Origin: Aureispira sp964445645 | GTDB lineage: Bacteria > Bacteroidota > Bacteroidia > Chitinophagales > Saprospiraceae | Length of the DNA stretch: 64,000 nt | Direction: 5' to 3' | NCBI GenBank assembly: GCA_964445645.1 | Contig: CAYULH010000004.1 | Coordinates: forward strand, 27,846 to 91,845 | Part shown: piece by piece, positions 50,537 through 58,806 of the stretch | Numbering within the stretch: the first letter of the stretch is position 1 | Layout: every line of letters begins with the position of its first letter | Notes under the pieces: generated by a model | Told to the model about the DNA's origin: nothing | The model's database searches: none | What the model saw: the letters and a program-made list of their open reading frames with translations, nothing else | Made by a program: the position numbers and the translations under genes

Positions 50537-51040
50537 CTATTTTTGTGCCTTCACAGCCTCATAAATGGCGGTCACTTGCGCTTGGTCAAAATCCGTCAAA
50601 GGGCCTGCTGTGGTGCTAAAAGTGTAGGATTTATTGCCTTTGACCGCAAAATAAGCAAAGTTATAGGAGGTGGTCGTGTCGTTATCCACGGCTACTTTGT
50701 ACAAAAATCCGCAAGGGTCTTGCTGCACCACGCCCTTAAAAGCTGCATCTGTTGTTTTGTAATCCAATAATGCTTCATCGGCCAAGGTTTTGCATTGCAA
50801 GCTCGTGGCATTCATCCCATAAATTTGCACATAATAATCCTTGCCCTCTACCACCACATCCTGCATAAAATCATCGGTATTGTTCTTGACCTTGGCCCCT
50901 TCTGGCACCGCCAAAGTAACAGGAATGCCATACTCTATTAGATTGAGTTCTTGTGTAAAAGTAGAAGCGGGCTTGGCCGGGGTGTTATCACAGGCTATGA
51001 TAAGGGTGCAAAGGATGGTTAGGAAAGCAAGGTATTTCAT
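50537..51040 (-). CDS. Lipoprotein of unknown function, 167 residues
   Basis: Signal MKYLAFLTILCTLIIAC, Cys17 lipidated. The mature part has IEYGIPVTLAVPEGAKVKNN, a beta-rich middle and two further Cys (LQCKTLAD and QDPCGFLYK) that could pair. No family recognised, though the layout suggests a small beta-sandwich at the membrane surface. It ends one base from the stop of the convergent ABC-F gene, with no room for a separate terminator. Confidence 0.75.
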   Translation of the reverse strand: MKYLAFLTILCTLIIACDNTPAKPASTFTQELNLIEYGIPVTLAVPEGAKVKNNTDDFMQDVVVEGKDYYVQIYGMNATSLQCKTLADEALLDYKTTDAAFKGVVQQDPCGFLYKVAVDNDTTTSYNFAYFAVKGNKSYTFSTTAGPLTDFDQAQVTAIYEAVKAQK

Positions 51041-51128
51041 TTTATTTTTTGTTTAAGGCTTTGAAGTTGTTTTGGGTGAGATAATTATCAACTATGGCAC
51101 ACATCCAAAGTAAAATTTTTCTCTCAAT

Positions 51129-52352
51129 TTACTGGTATTTATAAACCCTATTTAAGAAATCAATAATAGAATACCCAATCTCCTTAGCCAAATTTACAGG
51201 CACAGCGTTTCCAATTTGTTTGTATTGCTGCGAAACCGAGCCTGAAAATGCCCAATCATCAGGAAAGGTCTGAATGCGGGCATATTCTCGCACAGTAAAA
51301 GGGCGTGTTTCGTCGGGGTGGCAGCGTTCTGTTTGTTTTTGTGCAGGGCTGCACATCAGCGTCAAGCAAGGTTCATCCCATCCTATACGCCTTGCCATCC
51401 CTGTTTTGCCCCCTCCCAGATAGAAACTCTTCATCATGTAAGATTTTTGAATCTCAATAGGCAAATCTCTCCAATAGCCCTTGGGTGGCACCAAATCCAA
51501 GACCTTTTTTTTGTGTTCTGGATATTTTTGGCCGGGTGAATCTGGAACATCAGAATCATACAAAGCTCCTTTTTTTAGGGCATCTTCTAAGTTATAAATT
51601 GTATTAAATGGCAATGGATATTCATAGTCTACGGGCAAATCCTTGCGTACTCCCACCAAGATGAGGCGTTCTCGTTTTTGAGGTACATTATAATGAATAG
51701 CTTTGAGCACTTGGACAGGCGCCACTACCCGATAACCAATTTCATCCAACACAAAAATCATTCCTTGCAAGGTTCTGCCTTTGTCATGATTTAATAACCC
51801 TCGCACATTCTCCCCAATACAAATATCAGGTTGCACCTCTTGCACCACTCTAGCAAATTCATAAAACAAGGTACCTCTAGCATCCTCCAAGCCCAGTTTT
51901 TTGCCTGCATAACTAAATGCCTGACAGGGAAAACCTCCCGTCACCACATTAATTTGTCCTTGGTATTCGGCAAAAGAAAAATTGCGTATATCGCCTTCTA
52001 GCACCTTCCAGTGTGGCCGATTGGCTCGTAGGGTTTGGCACGCCCATTTGTCTATTTCGTTCAATGCCTTGCACTTCAAACCTGCTTTTTCCAAGCCTAT
52101 GCCCAAGCCTCCTGCTCCTGCAAATAGTTCTATCACTGAAAATTCTTGATTAGGAGTTACCTTGTTGGAGTGTTCTGCTTGCTCAAAAGTTGCTTGCAAT
52201 TCAAATAGTACCTCTTCCTCCTCTTGGTGTACTCGATAAGTAGCTGCTGGTTCTTGTACTACTGTCAGTTTTCTTTCTTTGTTCCAATAGGTAGTTTTTT
52301 GCTTTTTATTGCAAGTTGTTGGTACTTCTGTTAAAGGGTCTTGCTTTTTCAT
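51129..52352 (-). CDS. DNA (cytosine-5)-methyltransferase
   Basis: 407 residues. Motif I VIELFAGAGGLGIGLEKAG (SAM binding), motif IV GGFPCQAFSYAG with catalytic Cys143, motif VI GENVRGLLNHDKG, motif VIII VPQKRERLILVGVR, motif IX REYARIQTFPDDW, and motif X YKQIGNAVPVNLAK at the C-terminus. The target-recognition region lies between VIII and IX (about 265-350) and does not reveal the site. A 70-residue N-terminal extension is non-conserved. No endonuclease or Vsr gene is visible within 3 kb, so it is an orphan methylase or belongs to a system with a distant partner. Confidence 0.93.
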   Translation of the reverse strand: MKKQDPLTEVPTTCNKKQKTTYWNKERKLTVVQEPAATYRVHQEEEEVLFELQATFEQAEHSNKVTPNQEFSVIELFAGAGGLGIGLEKAGLKCKALNEIDKWACQTLRANRPHWKVLEGDIRNFSFAEYQGQINVVTGGFPCQAFSYAGKKLGLEDARGTLFYEFARVVQEVQPDICIGENVRGLLNHDKGRTLQGMIFVLDEIGYRVVAPVQVLKAIHYNVPQKRERLILVGVRKDLPVDYEYPLPFNTIYNLEDALKKGALYDSDVPDSPGQKYPEHKKKVLDLVPPKGYWRDLPIEIQKSYMMKSFYLGGGKTGMARRIGWDEPCLTLMCSPAQKQTERCHPDETRPFTVREYARIQTFPDDWAFSGSVSQQYKQIGNAVPVNLAKEIGYSIIDFLNRVYKYQ

Positions 52353-52585
52353 AACTATCTTATTTATTTACAGATAGCTACAATATTGAATTATTTTGTT
52401 TAAAAAGTCAAGCAATTTTTGAATTATTTTGTTTTAATACAAGAAAATGTTTTAATTTTAGTTTGCTTTTTGTACTTTTATCAGACTAAAGCAATACATA
52501 GTGTCTGTTTTTGTTTTAAATCACAAAACAAAAAAATCAAACATGATATTAAAAATCTAATTTCATCAAACCTTCATTTCATTAA

Positions 52586-52620
52586 TACAAGGGGGGGTAC
52601 AAATTGTACCCCCCCTTGTA
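52586..52620. repeat. Perfect 35-bp palindrome with G7/C7 arms
   Basis: TACAAGGGGGGGTACAA (52586-52602) and TTGTACCCCCCCTTGTA (52604-52620) are exact reverse complements around a single A. It lies between divergent genes, so it is not an obvious terminator; no gene reads into it from nearby. Could be a protein-binding dyad or a repeat sequence. Confidence 0.8.
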
Positions 52621-52807
52621 CAAAGCTATTTGTCACGTCCTAGAATAGTTTTGAAAGCAACAACATGGCCGAGCATGGCTATGATTTTTTAAATAATTTA
52701 TACAATCAGTACAATTAAACCAGCCCTCACAAATCCCCAATCAACGTTTTTCCACCCCTCCGCCAGCAATTAACCAAGCCCGAATTTTTCAAAGGTAAAA
52801 AACTTCG

Positions 52808-52815
52808 TAAATTTG
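52808..52815 (+). promoter_or_regulatory. Candidate -7 box (TAAATTTG) for valS
   Basis: TAAATTTG at 52808-52815, followed by CAC, fits the Bacteroidota -7 consensus; TTTTTC stands about 20 nt upstream in place of TTG. The leader to the first ATG would be about 95 nt, with room for a regulatory structure, but no T-box-like element is recognisable. Confidence 0.5.
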
Positions 52816-52915
52816 CACTTCCTTACCCAATAGAGGAACCATTCGCCTACGAGCGTGGTTGAAGGAAAAATATTATTATAACAGAATTCAAAAAACATCT
52901 TGACCCAATGTTGAG

Positions 52916-55710
52916 ATGATTAAAACAGTAAGCATGAGTTTACCAACACAGTACAGTGCAAAAGACGTTGAATCCAAGTGGTACGACTACTGGATGAAGA
53001 AGGGCTATTTTCGCTCTACGCCTGATGAGCGAGAGCCATACACCATTGTTATCCCTCCGCCAAACGTCACAGGAGTCTTGCACATGGGGCATATTCTCAA
53101 CAACACCATCCAAGATGTCTTGATTAGAAAAGCGCGTTTGGAGGGTAAAAATGCTTGCTGGGTCCCCGGTACTGACCATGCTTCTATTGCGACAGAGGCC
53201 AAAGTGGTAAAACAACTCAAAGAGCAAGAGGGCAAAAAGAAAAGTGATATTAGCCGTGAGGAATTTTTGGTGCGGGCGTTTAAGTGGAAGGAGGAGTATG
53301 AGGGCAGAATTTTGGGGCAACTCCAACTGATGGGGGCTTCTTGCGATTGGGAGCGTACTCGTTTTACGATGGAGGACAAGCTGACTAAGGCCGTGCAACA
53401 GGTTTTTGTGGATTTGTATGAGAAGGGTTTGTTGTATCGCGGCAAGCGTATGACCAACTGGGATCCCGAAGCCCAAACCGTACTCTCCAACGCAGAAGTA
53501 GAGTACCAGCAAGAAAATTCGACCTTGTATCACGTGCGTTATGCCGTGGCTGGTGCCGAAGATGAATGGGTAACGATTGCGACCACGCGTCCAGAAACCA
53601 TTTTGGCGGATGCGGCCGTAGCGGTACACCCCGATGATGAGCGTTACACGCATTTGCAGGGCAAACGTGTTATTATTCCTTTTGTGAATCGTGAAGTTCC
53701 AATCATTTTTGATAAGTATGTGAAAATGGATTTTGGAACGGGTGCTTTGAAGGTAACGCCTGCACACGATATGAACGATTATGAAATTGGGCAGCGTCAC
53801 AATTTGGAGGTGATTGAGATTTTGAGCAATAGTGGCCGCCTCAATAATAAAGCGCAATTTTATGTGGGTATGGACAGGGCGGATGCACGCAAGCAAATTG
53901 CCAAGGATTTGAAGGCGCAAGGCTACTTGGTCAAGAAAGAAACCTACAGCAATAATGTAGGCCGTTCGGAACGTACCAAAGCTGTGGTAGAACCTAAATT
54001 GACCTTGCAGTGGTTCCTCAAAATGGAAAAACTTTCNNNNNNNNNNNNNNNNNNNNNNNNNNNNNNNNNNNNNNNNNNNNNNTAGAGGCCGTAGAAAATG
54101 GCCCTGTTGATTTCTTGCCCGAACACATGCTCAATACGTATAGAAACTGGCTCAAGGAAGAAAATGTACGGGATTGGTGTATCTCGCGCCAATTGTGGTG
54201 GGGACAACGCATCCCTGCTTGGTATTGGAAGGAAGATGAATCCAAGGTTTTTGTAGCCTTGACAGAAGAGGAAGCTTTGGCGAAGGCCAAAGAGGAATTG
54301 GGCATTTCTGATTTGAAATTGGAAGACCTAAGACAAGAGGAGGATGTAGTAGATACTTGGTTCTCGTCTTGGTTGTGGCCCTTGTCTGTTTTTGATGCTT
54401 TTGAGGATGCCGAGGAATTGAAATATTACTACCCTACCAATGTATTGGTAACGGGTTGGGATATTATTTACTTGTGGGTAGCTCGTATGGTCATGGCTGG
54501 TTATGAGTGGGCACCCGAATTGTTGGGCGAAAAGGTGGCCGAAGAAAAAGGTATTCACCCCTTTAAGCATGTTTACTTTACGGGTATGGTGCGTGATAAA
54601 TTGGGGCGCAAAATGAGCAAATCTATCGGCAATTCGCCCGATTCCTTGGAATTGATTGGCAAATATGGAGCAGATGGCGTGCGTTATGGTATTCTGTCAG
54701 CGGCTGCGGCTGGTGGCGATGTGATTTTTGATGCGCCGTTCTTAGATAAAACACAAACTTCGATTAAGAATGAATCGGATTTGTGTGATAATGGCCGCCG
54801 ATTCTGCAACAAAATGTGGAATGCCTTGCGCTTGCTCAAAGAGCTAGATGTAGTAGAAAAAGTGGCCGACGAGCGCACGGCCAAGGTTAATGCCTTTGCG
54901 GCCAAATGGCTGGAGCATGCTTACAATCAAACCATCCAAACCGTTGAAAAGGACTTTGAATCCTTCCGTTTGTCGGAGGCGGCCAAAGCCTTGTACAATT
55001 TTGTGTGGAATGACTTCTGTTCTTGGTATTTGGAATTGATTAAGCCGGGGTACCAGCATCCGATTGACCGTGCTACACTAGAACAGGCCATTAATTTCTT
55101 TGAGAAAATCATGACCTTGCTCCATCCGTTTATGCCTTTTGTTACCGAGGAAATTTGGTCGCATTTGCGTGAAAATAGAGCCGAGGGCGATGATTGTGTG
55201 GTAAGCCAATGGCCTACGGCTGCTGCTTTTGATGAGGCATTCTTATACAAAATCAGCATTGTAAAGGACTTGGTGGGTTCGGTTCGTGATCTTAGAAATA
55301 AGAACCAATTGCCACAAAAGTCTTTGTTGCCGTTGCTGGTCAAAGATAGCGACTCGGCACAGCAGTTCTTGGCCGAAGAGGGCTTGACGGAGAGCATCGA
55401 AAAAATGGCTTATCTAAAGGAACTCCATTTTACCCAAGAGGATGAGCATGAGGGTGCTGGCTTTATTGCGGGTACTTCTCAGTATTATCTCTTGTTTGAG
55501 AAGAAAATTGATGTAGCTGCCGAGCGTGAAAAACTGGAAACAGAGTTGAAGCAAAAGCTGGGCTTTGTAAAAGGAATTGAGAAGAAGTTGGGCAATGAAC
55601 GATTTGTCAATAATGCCCCTGCGGCTGTGGTAGAAAAGGAACGCAAAAAATTGGCGGATGGTCAAGCTCGTATTGCCTTGCTAGAGGAGAGTTTGAAGAA
55701 GTTGAATTAG
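52916..55710 (+). CDS. valS: Valyl-tRNA synthetase (interrupted by sequence gap)
   Basis: Class I synthetase charging tRNA-Val. HIGH motif as HMGH (56-59) in PPPNVTGVLHMGH; editing (CP1) domain with TTRPETILADAAVAVHPDD; WCISRQLWWGQRIPAW; KMSKS in GRKMSKSIGNSPDSLE; anticodon-binding helices; C-terminal coiled coil (EREKLETELKQKLGFVKGIE). N gap at 54037-54082 splits it into two frames. Frame continuity requires a true gap length of 2 modulo 3, and family comparison suggests about 11 nt, so the two pieces are one intact gene. A second ATG at 52934 is equally possible as start. Confidence 0.95.
54037..54082. other. Assembly gap (46 Ns) inside valS
   Basis: Residues before it read WFLKMEKLS and after it EAVENGPVDF. 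The reading frame changes across the Ns, which shows that 46 is not the real length. Confidence 0.97.
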
Positions 55711-55733
55711 GGTTTTGTGCCTTTGAAGATATT

Positions 55734-55767
55734 GGGAGACTGCCTTGGGGTGGTCTCCCTTTTTTTT
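55734..55767 (+). terminator. Terminator of valS
   Basis: GGGAGAC (55734-55740) pairs with GTCTCCC (55753-55759), followed by eight Ts. It starts 24 nt after the stop codon. Confidence 0.88.
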
Positions 55768-55784
55768 GTGGGTAGTGCAAGTTT

Positions 55785-56858
55785 CTAAATACCACCCTCA
55801 AAAAAGATATAGCTGTACTTTTTTACCTTTGAGGTCTTTGTTCCACTTTTCTTATCCAATACACTGTACTGGTAAGAAACAGGCAATTGTTTCTTGTATT
55901 TCCATTTTCTAGTAAAGCAGACCTGTTCTTCTTTTGAAACAATTTTTTTGGTTATTCCTTTTGGGGTGTAATAAATTGTTTTGGTAGAATAGGGTTTCTT
56001 CATACATTTTAGTCGATTGTGGCTATAAGTATAGCTTGTTTTTTCTTCCCGATTGTTGAGATTAGCAATGATGGTAGTTTTGGATTGGAGACGACCACGT
56101 TTATCAAGCATAAATACTACACTAGAACTCTCTTTTCCATTTCTTATTTGTCTGACAATTGACTGAAAATCATTGGGGTAGCTAAATACTTCTTTGTATT
56201 GTTCTGTACTATTCTTGTAATATACTCTTTCAGCTATTTTACTATTGCTGTAAATCAACGTATCTACATAAAAATCAATTGGAGTATTATCGCCCTGAGA
56301 TTCTGTTCTTACTACTTTTGATAAAGAGTCTATATCGTTATAATATAGTTTTTCTGTTATAAGCTGAAGCGAATTTGGAACACGCAATAGGGTGTATGCT
56401 TTCAAATTTCCTTGTGGGGTGTACTTAAAGCTATGCACTTGATTCCACAAACTTTTATTCGCATCTAAATTGCTATTTGCCAACAGTTTATTTAAAGCAC
56501 TCGTATCAGATAATTCTGTTGTTTGTCTTATTTCGACCACTCTATGCTTGGAGTCTCGCTTAATAAAAACACCTAATACAGTAGTTCCCAACTTTGTGGT
56601 AGCAGTTTGCCAAAAATTTGTACAAAATCCAGCTTTATTATAGTTAATTTCCCCATAAAAATTTCCCTTATTATCATCATCATTGGATATAATAGTACAG
56701 GTTTTGACCTTGCCTTGTTTAGCAATATTAGCTGGTAGTAACTCTACCCCAAACATTCTAGCTTCCAAGTTTTTGATAATTTGGTCGGGGTTTGTTTGCC
56801 CTTCTATACTATGAATATATCCACAAATTAATAGTAGGGATAGTAAGATATAGCTCAT
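55785..56858 (-). CDS. Secreted protein of unknown function, 357 residues
   Basis: Signal-like start MSYILLSLLLICGYIHSIEG; either cleavage after IEG or a weak lipobox (LLIC) is possible. The mature part is beta-rich with repeated short strands such as KLYYNDIDSLSKVV, VFSYPNDFQSIVRQI, SYTYSHNRLKCM and TIYYTPKGITKKIVS, a pattern reminiscent of YD/toxin-type or MORN-like repeats, though not a clear match. It starts 2 nt after the stop of the upstream gene at 56861, so one transcript. Codon use and AT content are higher than in neighbouring housekeeping genes. Confidence 0.65.
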   Translation of the reverse strand: MSYILLSLLLICGYIHSIEGQTNPDQIIKNLEARMFGVELLPANIAKQGKVKTCTIISNDDDNKGNFYGEINYNKAGFCTNFWQTATTKLGTTVLGVFIKRDSKHRVVEIRQTTELSDTSALNKLLANSNLDANKSLWNQVHSFKYTPQGNLKAYTLLRVPNSLQLITEKLYYNDIDSLSKVVRTESQGDNTPIDFYVDTLIYSNSKIAERVYYKNSTEQYKEVFSYPNDFQSIVRQIRNGKESSSVVFMLDKRGRLQSKTTIIANLNNREEKTSYTYSHNRLKCMKKPYSTKTIYYTPKGITKKIVSKEEQVCFTRKWKYKKQLPVSYQYSVLDKKSGTKTSKVKKYSYIFFEGGI

Positions 56859-56860
56859 AA

Positions 56861-57847
56861 TTAAGGACTTGTGATAAATATAGAAGGAAAAGTTACGGCA
56901 TTAGTATTGATTATAAAGCTTATTCCTGTAGTTGGTATATTGGCTGCATTCATATCATTGATTAATTGGGCTTGAATGTTGCTTCCAATTGTATTTTGTG
57001 TTGCGACAGGGATAGCATTACCAGAACTATCAAGAGACGGAAGATTGATAGAAATAGAAAAAGGCAAGTCACCACATGTTCTAAAAGTAGGAAGAATATT
57101 TGTGGTGATTAAATTTTGAATGACTGTTAAAGTAGCATTAGTTAGAGTATTATCTGTCATATTGACTCCACTAATTGGAAAATTAATGGAGAGCATTGGA
57201 GGTACTGAAACATTTGACTGACTGTAAACCCACCAAGGGCCATTAGCTGTTCGTATCCTCATTTTTTGATGGGACCATCCATCTACATCAGATACTCCTC
57301 TAGATTGACAATTAGATTGTATTGCACCACTATTATATCTATTAATCAAACTATTTAATAAAGCTATGTCACTCGGCGGCAAAGGAGGAATATTATTAGA
57401 TACATTACTTCTAGTAAGGTTTCTTTGTAAACCTAATTGCCAAGTTTCAAATCTAACCCTCATTGTTGCCAAATTTAAATTTATCCCTAGTGCTCCATAT
57501 TCCCCTGCACTTATTAGTTCAATCTGGGTATGAGTATCACCACAATTATCAGTATATTGCAAATAGCGAATATATATTGGCACAATCTTACTATCATTAG
57601 TACTATCTTTGGCTTCGGCCTTATCATCTTCTGTTATAGTTTCCTCTTTTCTAGTTTTGGAGAGTTTACGCCCTGCTTCTCTTCTATCCAATTCTTCCTC
57701 TATAACAGCAATTACATTAGTTAATTCATCTAATTGTTGTTGTTCTGAATCATCTATATGTCCATCAGCTAAGAACAATTGATGATAATGATTGAGTGTA
57801 GACTTATATTTTTTGATTTCAGTTCTTAGTTTTTCTAGTTTTTTCAT
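56861..57847 (-). CDS. Unknown protein with N-terminal coiled coil and EF-hand-like DGHIDDSEQ motif
   Basis: 328 residues, no signal peptide. Residues 1-60 form a Lys/Glu-rich coiled coil containing LADGHIDDSEQQQLDEL, a calcium-loop-like motif. Residues about 90-328 form a separate, Asn/Ser/Ile-rich domain (YIRYLQYTDNCGDTHTQIEL, ANGPWWVYSQSNVSVPP, SINLPSLDSSGNAIPVATQN) I do not recognise. It is not obviously exported by Sec. It is the first gene of a pair with the secreted protein at 55785. N-terminal coiled-coil/EF-hand caps like this remind me of cargo carried by contractile injection systems, but none is in the window. Confidence 0.65.
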   Translation of the reverse strand: MKKLEKLRTEIKKYKSTLNHYHQLFLADGHIDDSEQQQLDELTNVIAVIEEELDRREAGRKLSKTRKEETITEDDKAEAKDSTNDSKIVPIYIRYLQYTDNCGDTHTQIELISAGEYGALGINLNLATMRVRFETWQLGLQRNLTRSNVSNNIPPLPPSDIALLNSLINRYNSGAIQSNCQSRGVSDVDGWSHQKMRIRTANGPWWVYSQSNVSVPPMLSINFPISGVNMTDNTLTNATLTVIQNLITTNILPTFRTCGDLPFSISINLPSLDSSGNAIPVATQNTIGSNIQAQLINDMNAANIPTTGISFIINTNAVTFPSIFITSP

Positions 57848-57917
57848 TTATTACTGTTTTTATTCATTAAAACAACTGCAATTCAGGTAACAAGCAATTC
57901 CCTAAGAATATGCTTTT

Positions 57918-58661
57918 TTAATACCCTCTTTCTTCCATAAAACTGTATATACTATTCAAATCATTTAGGTCAAGTCTAAACCACTCTCCCCTTATTTTCT
58001 TAGATTTAAATTTACGATGTAATTCTGTTTCTATTTTTTTAGGTGCTTCCCATGCTTCTACCAGTTCAATATCAGGTTCTTGTGCTTGTAAAGTGGTTTC
58101 CCTATACCTTGGGTTAGTACTTCTTCCTATTTTGTAATAATCATTCTGTTTATTGTGCATAATATACACATAATTTGAGGGAGGAATTATTGCTTTCTTT
58201 CGTTTGTTAGGTTGTTTTTCAAAAATAAAGTGAGCAAATTCTGCACATTCAGAATAATGTCTTACTTCATGAATATTAAACTTTCCATCTTCATCAAATT
58301 CATTATTTCGCCATTCATTATCCCATGAACCACTTATTATTGCCTTTTCAGGGATAAAACCAAATAACTCATTATTACAAAATAATGTAACCTCAGGACA
58401 AGCTTCATAAATACCACATCTATTTTTTGATGGAGTAAGGCTAAAAGGAATACCTTTTTGAGATATTTTGTTTTGAATATAATTCTCATCTATATAGCCT
58501 GCATTTTTTAGTTTTTCTTCATCTGTTGAACCTCTACCATATTTGTATAACTCTGTCAAGTACAAAATAGTTTGAGCAAAACGCTCACACTCACCCAAGA
58601 TTGGACATCTTTTAGGCAACTTCTCTTCATTACTTTTATCAAAGTATTCCTGCTTTTTCAT
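57918..58661 (-). CDS. T5orf172/GIY-YIG-type domain protein
   Basis: 247 residues, cytoplasmic. The C-terminal 90 residues (YVYIMHNKQNDYYKIGRSTN, ETTLQAQEPDIELVEAWEAP, IETELHRKFKSKKIRGEWFR) fit the T5orf172/MUG113 GIY-YIG-like nuclease domain: YVYIM, KIG-S, a conserved Glu and a GEWF end. The N-terminal 150 residues hold five Cys (CPILGEC, CGIYEACPEVTLFC) that may bind metal. GIY-YIG relatives are often phage or mobile-element nucleases. It lies between two unrelated gene groups, 70 nt from the coiled-coil gene. Confidence 0.78.
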   Translation of the reverse strand: MKKQEYFDKSNEEKLPKRCPILGECERFAQTILYLTELYKYGRGSTDEEKLKNAGYIDENYIQNKISQKGIPFSLTPSKNRCGIYEACPEVTLFCNNELFGFIPEKAIISGSWDNEWRNNEFDEDGKFNIHEVRHYSECAEFAHFIFEKQPNKRKKAIIPPSNYVYIMHNKQNDYYKIGRSTNPRYRETTLQAQEPDIELVEAWEAPKKIETELHRKFKSKKIRGEWFRLDLNDLNSIYSFMEERGY

Positions 58662-58806
58662 CTATATTTATTTTTTACAATAAATTTACAATTATAATAA
58701 TACAAAAAAACAACCAATATGCGATAAACACAGCATATTCATTTCAAAATAAAATTCCTCAACCCAACAATCCCCCAAAAACCCAAATTTTCCCTATCTT
58801 AAAACC

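Larger units (their letters stand above)
52353..52915. other. 563-bp divergent intergenic region between methylase and valS
   Basis: It contains an imperfect CTATCT/AGATAG dyad near 52354-52376 just upstream of the methylase start, AT-rich DNA, the G7/C7 palindrome at 52586-52620, and a valS -7 box at 52808. No ORF with a plausible product. Confidence 0.6.

Noticed and set aside
51129..52352. Complete restriction-modification system
   Set aside because: Flanking genes are a lipoprotein and valS; no endonuclease-like gene. The GIY-YIG-type gene at 57918 is 5.5 kb away behind valS and not linked.
54010..55710. Second half of valS as a separate or frameshifted gene
   Set aside because: The frame change coincides with the run of Ns; motifs continue in order across it, so it is an assembly gap and not a true split.
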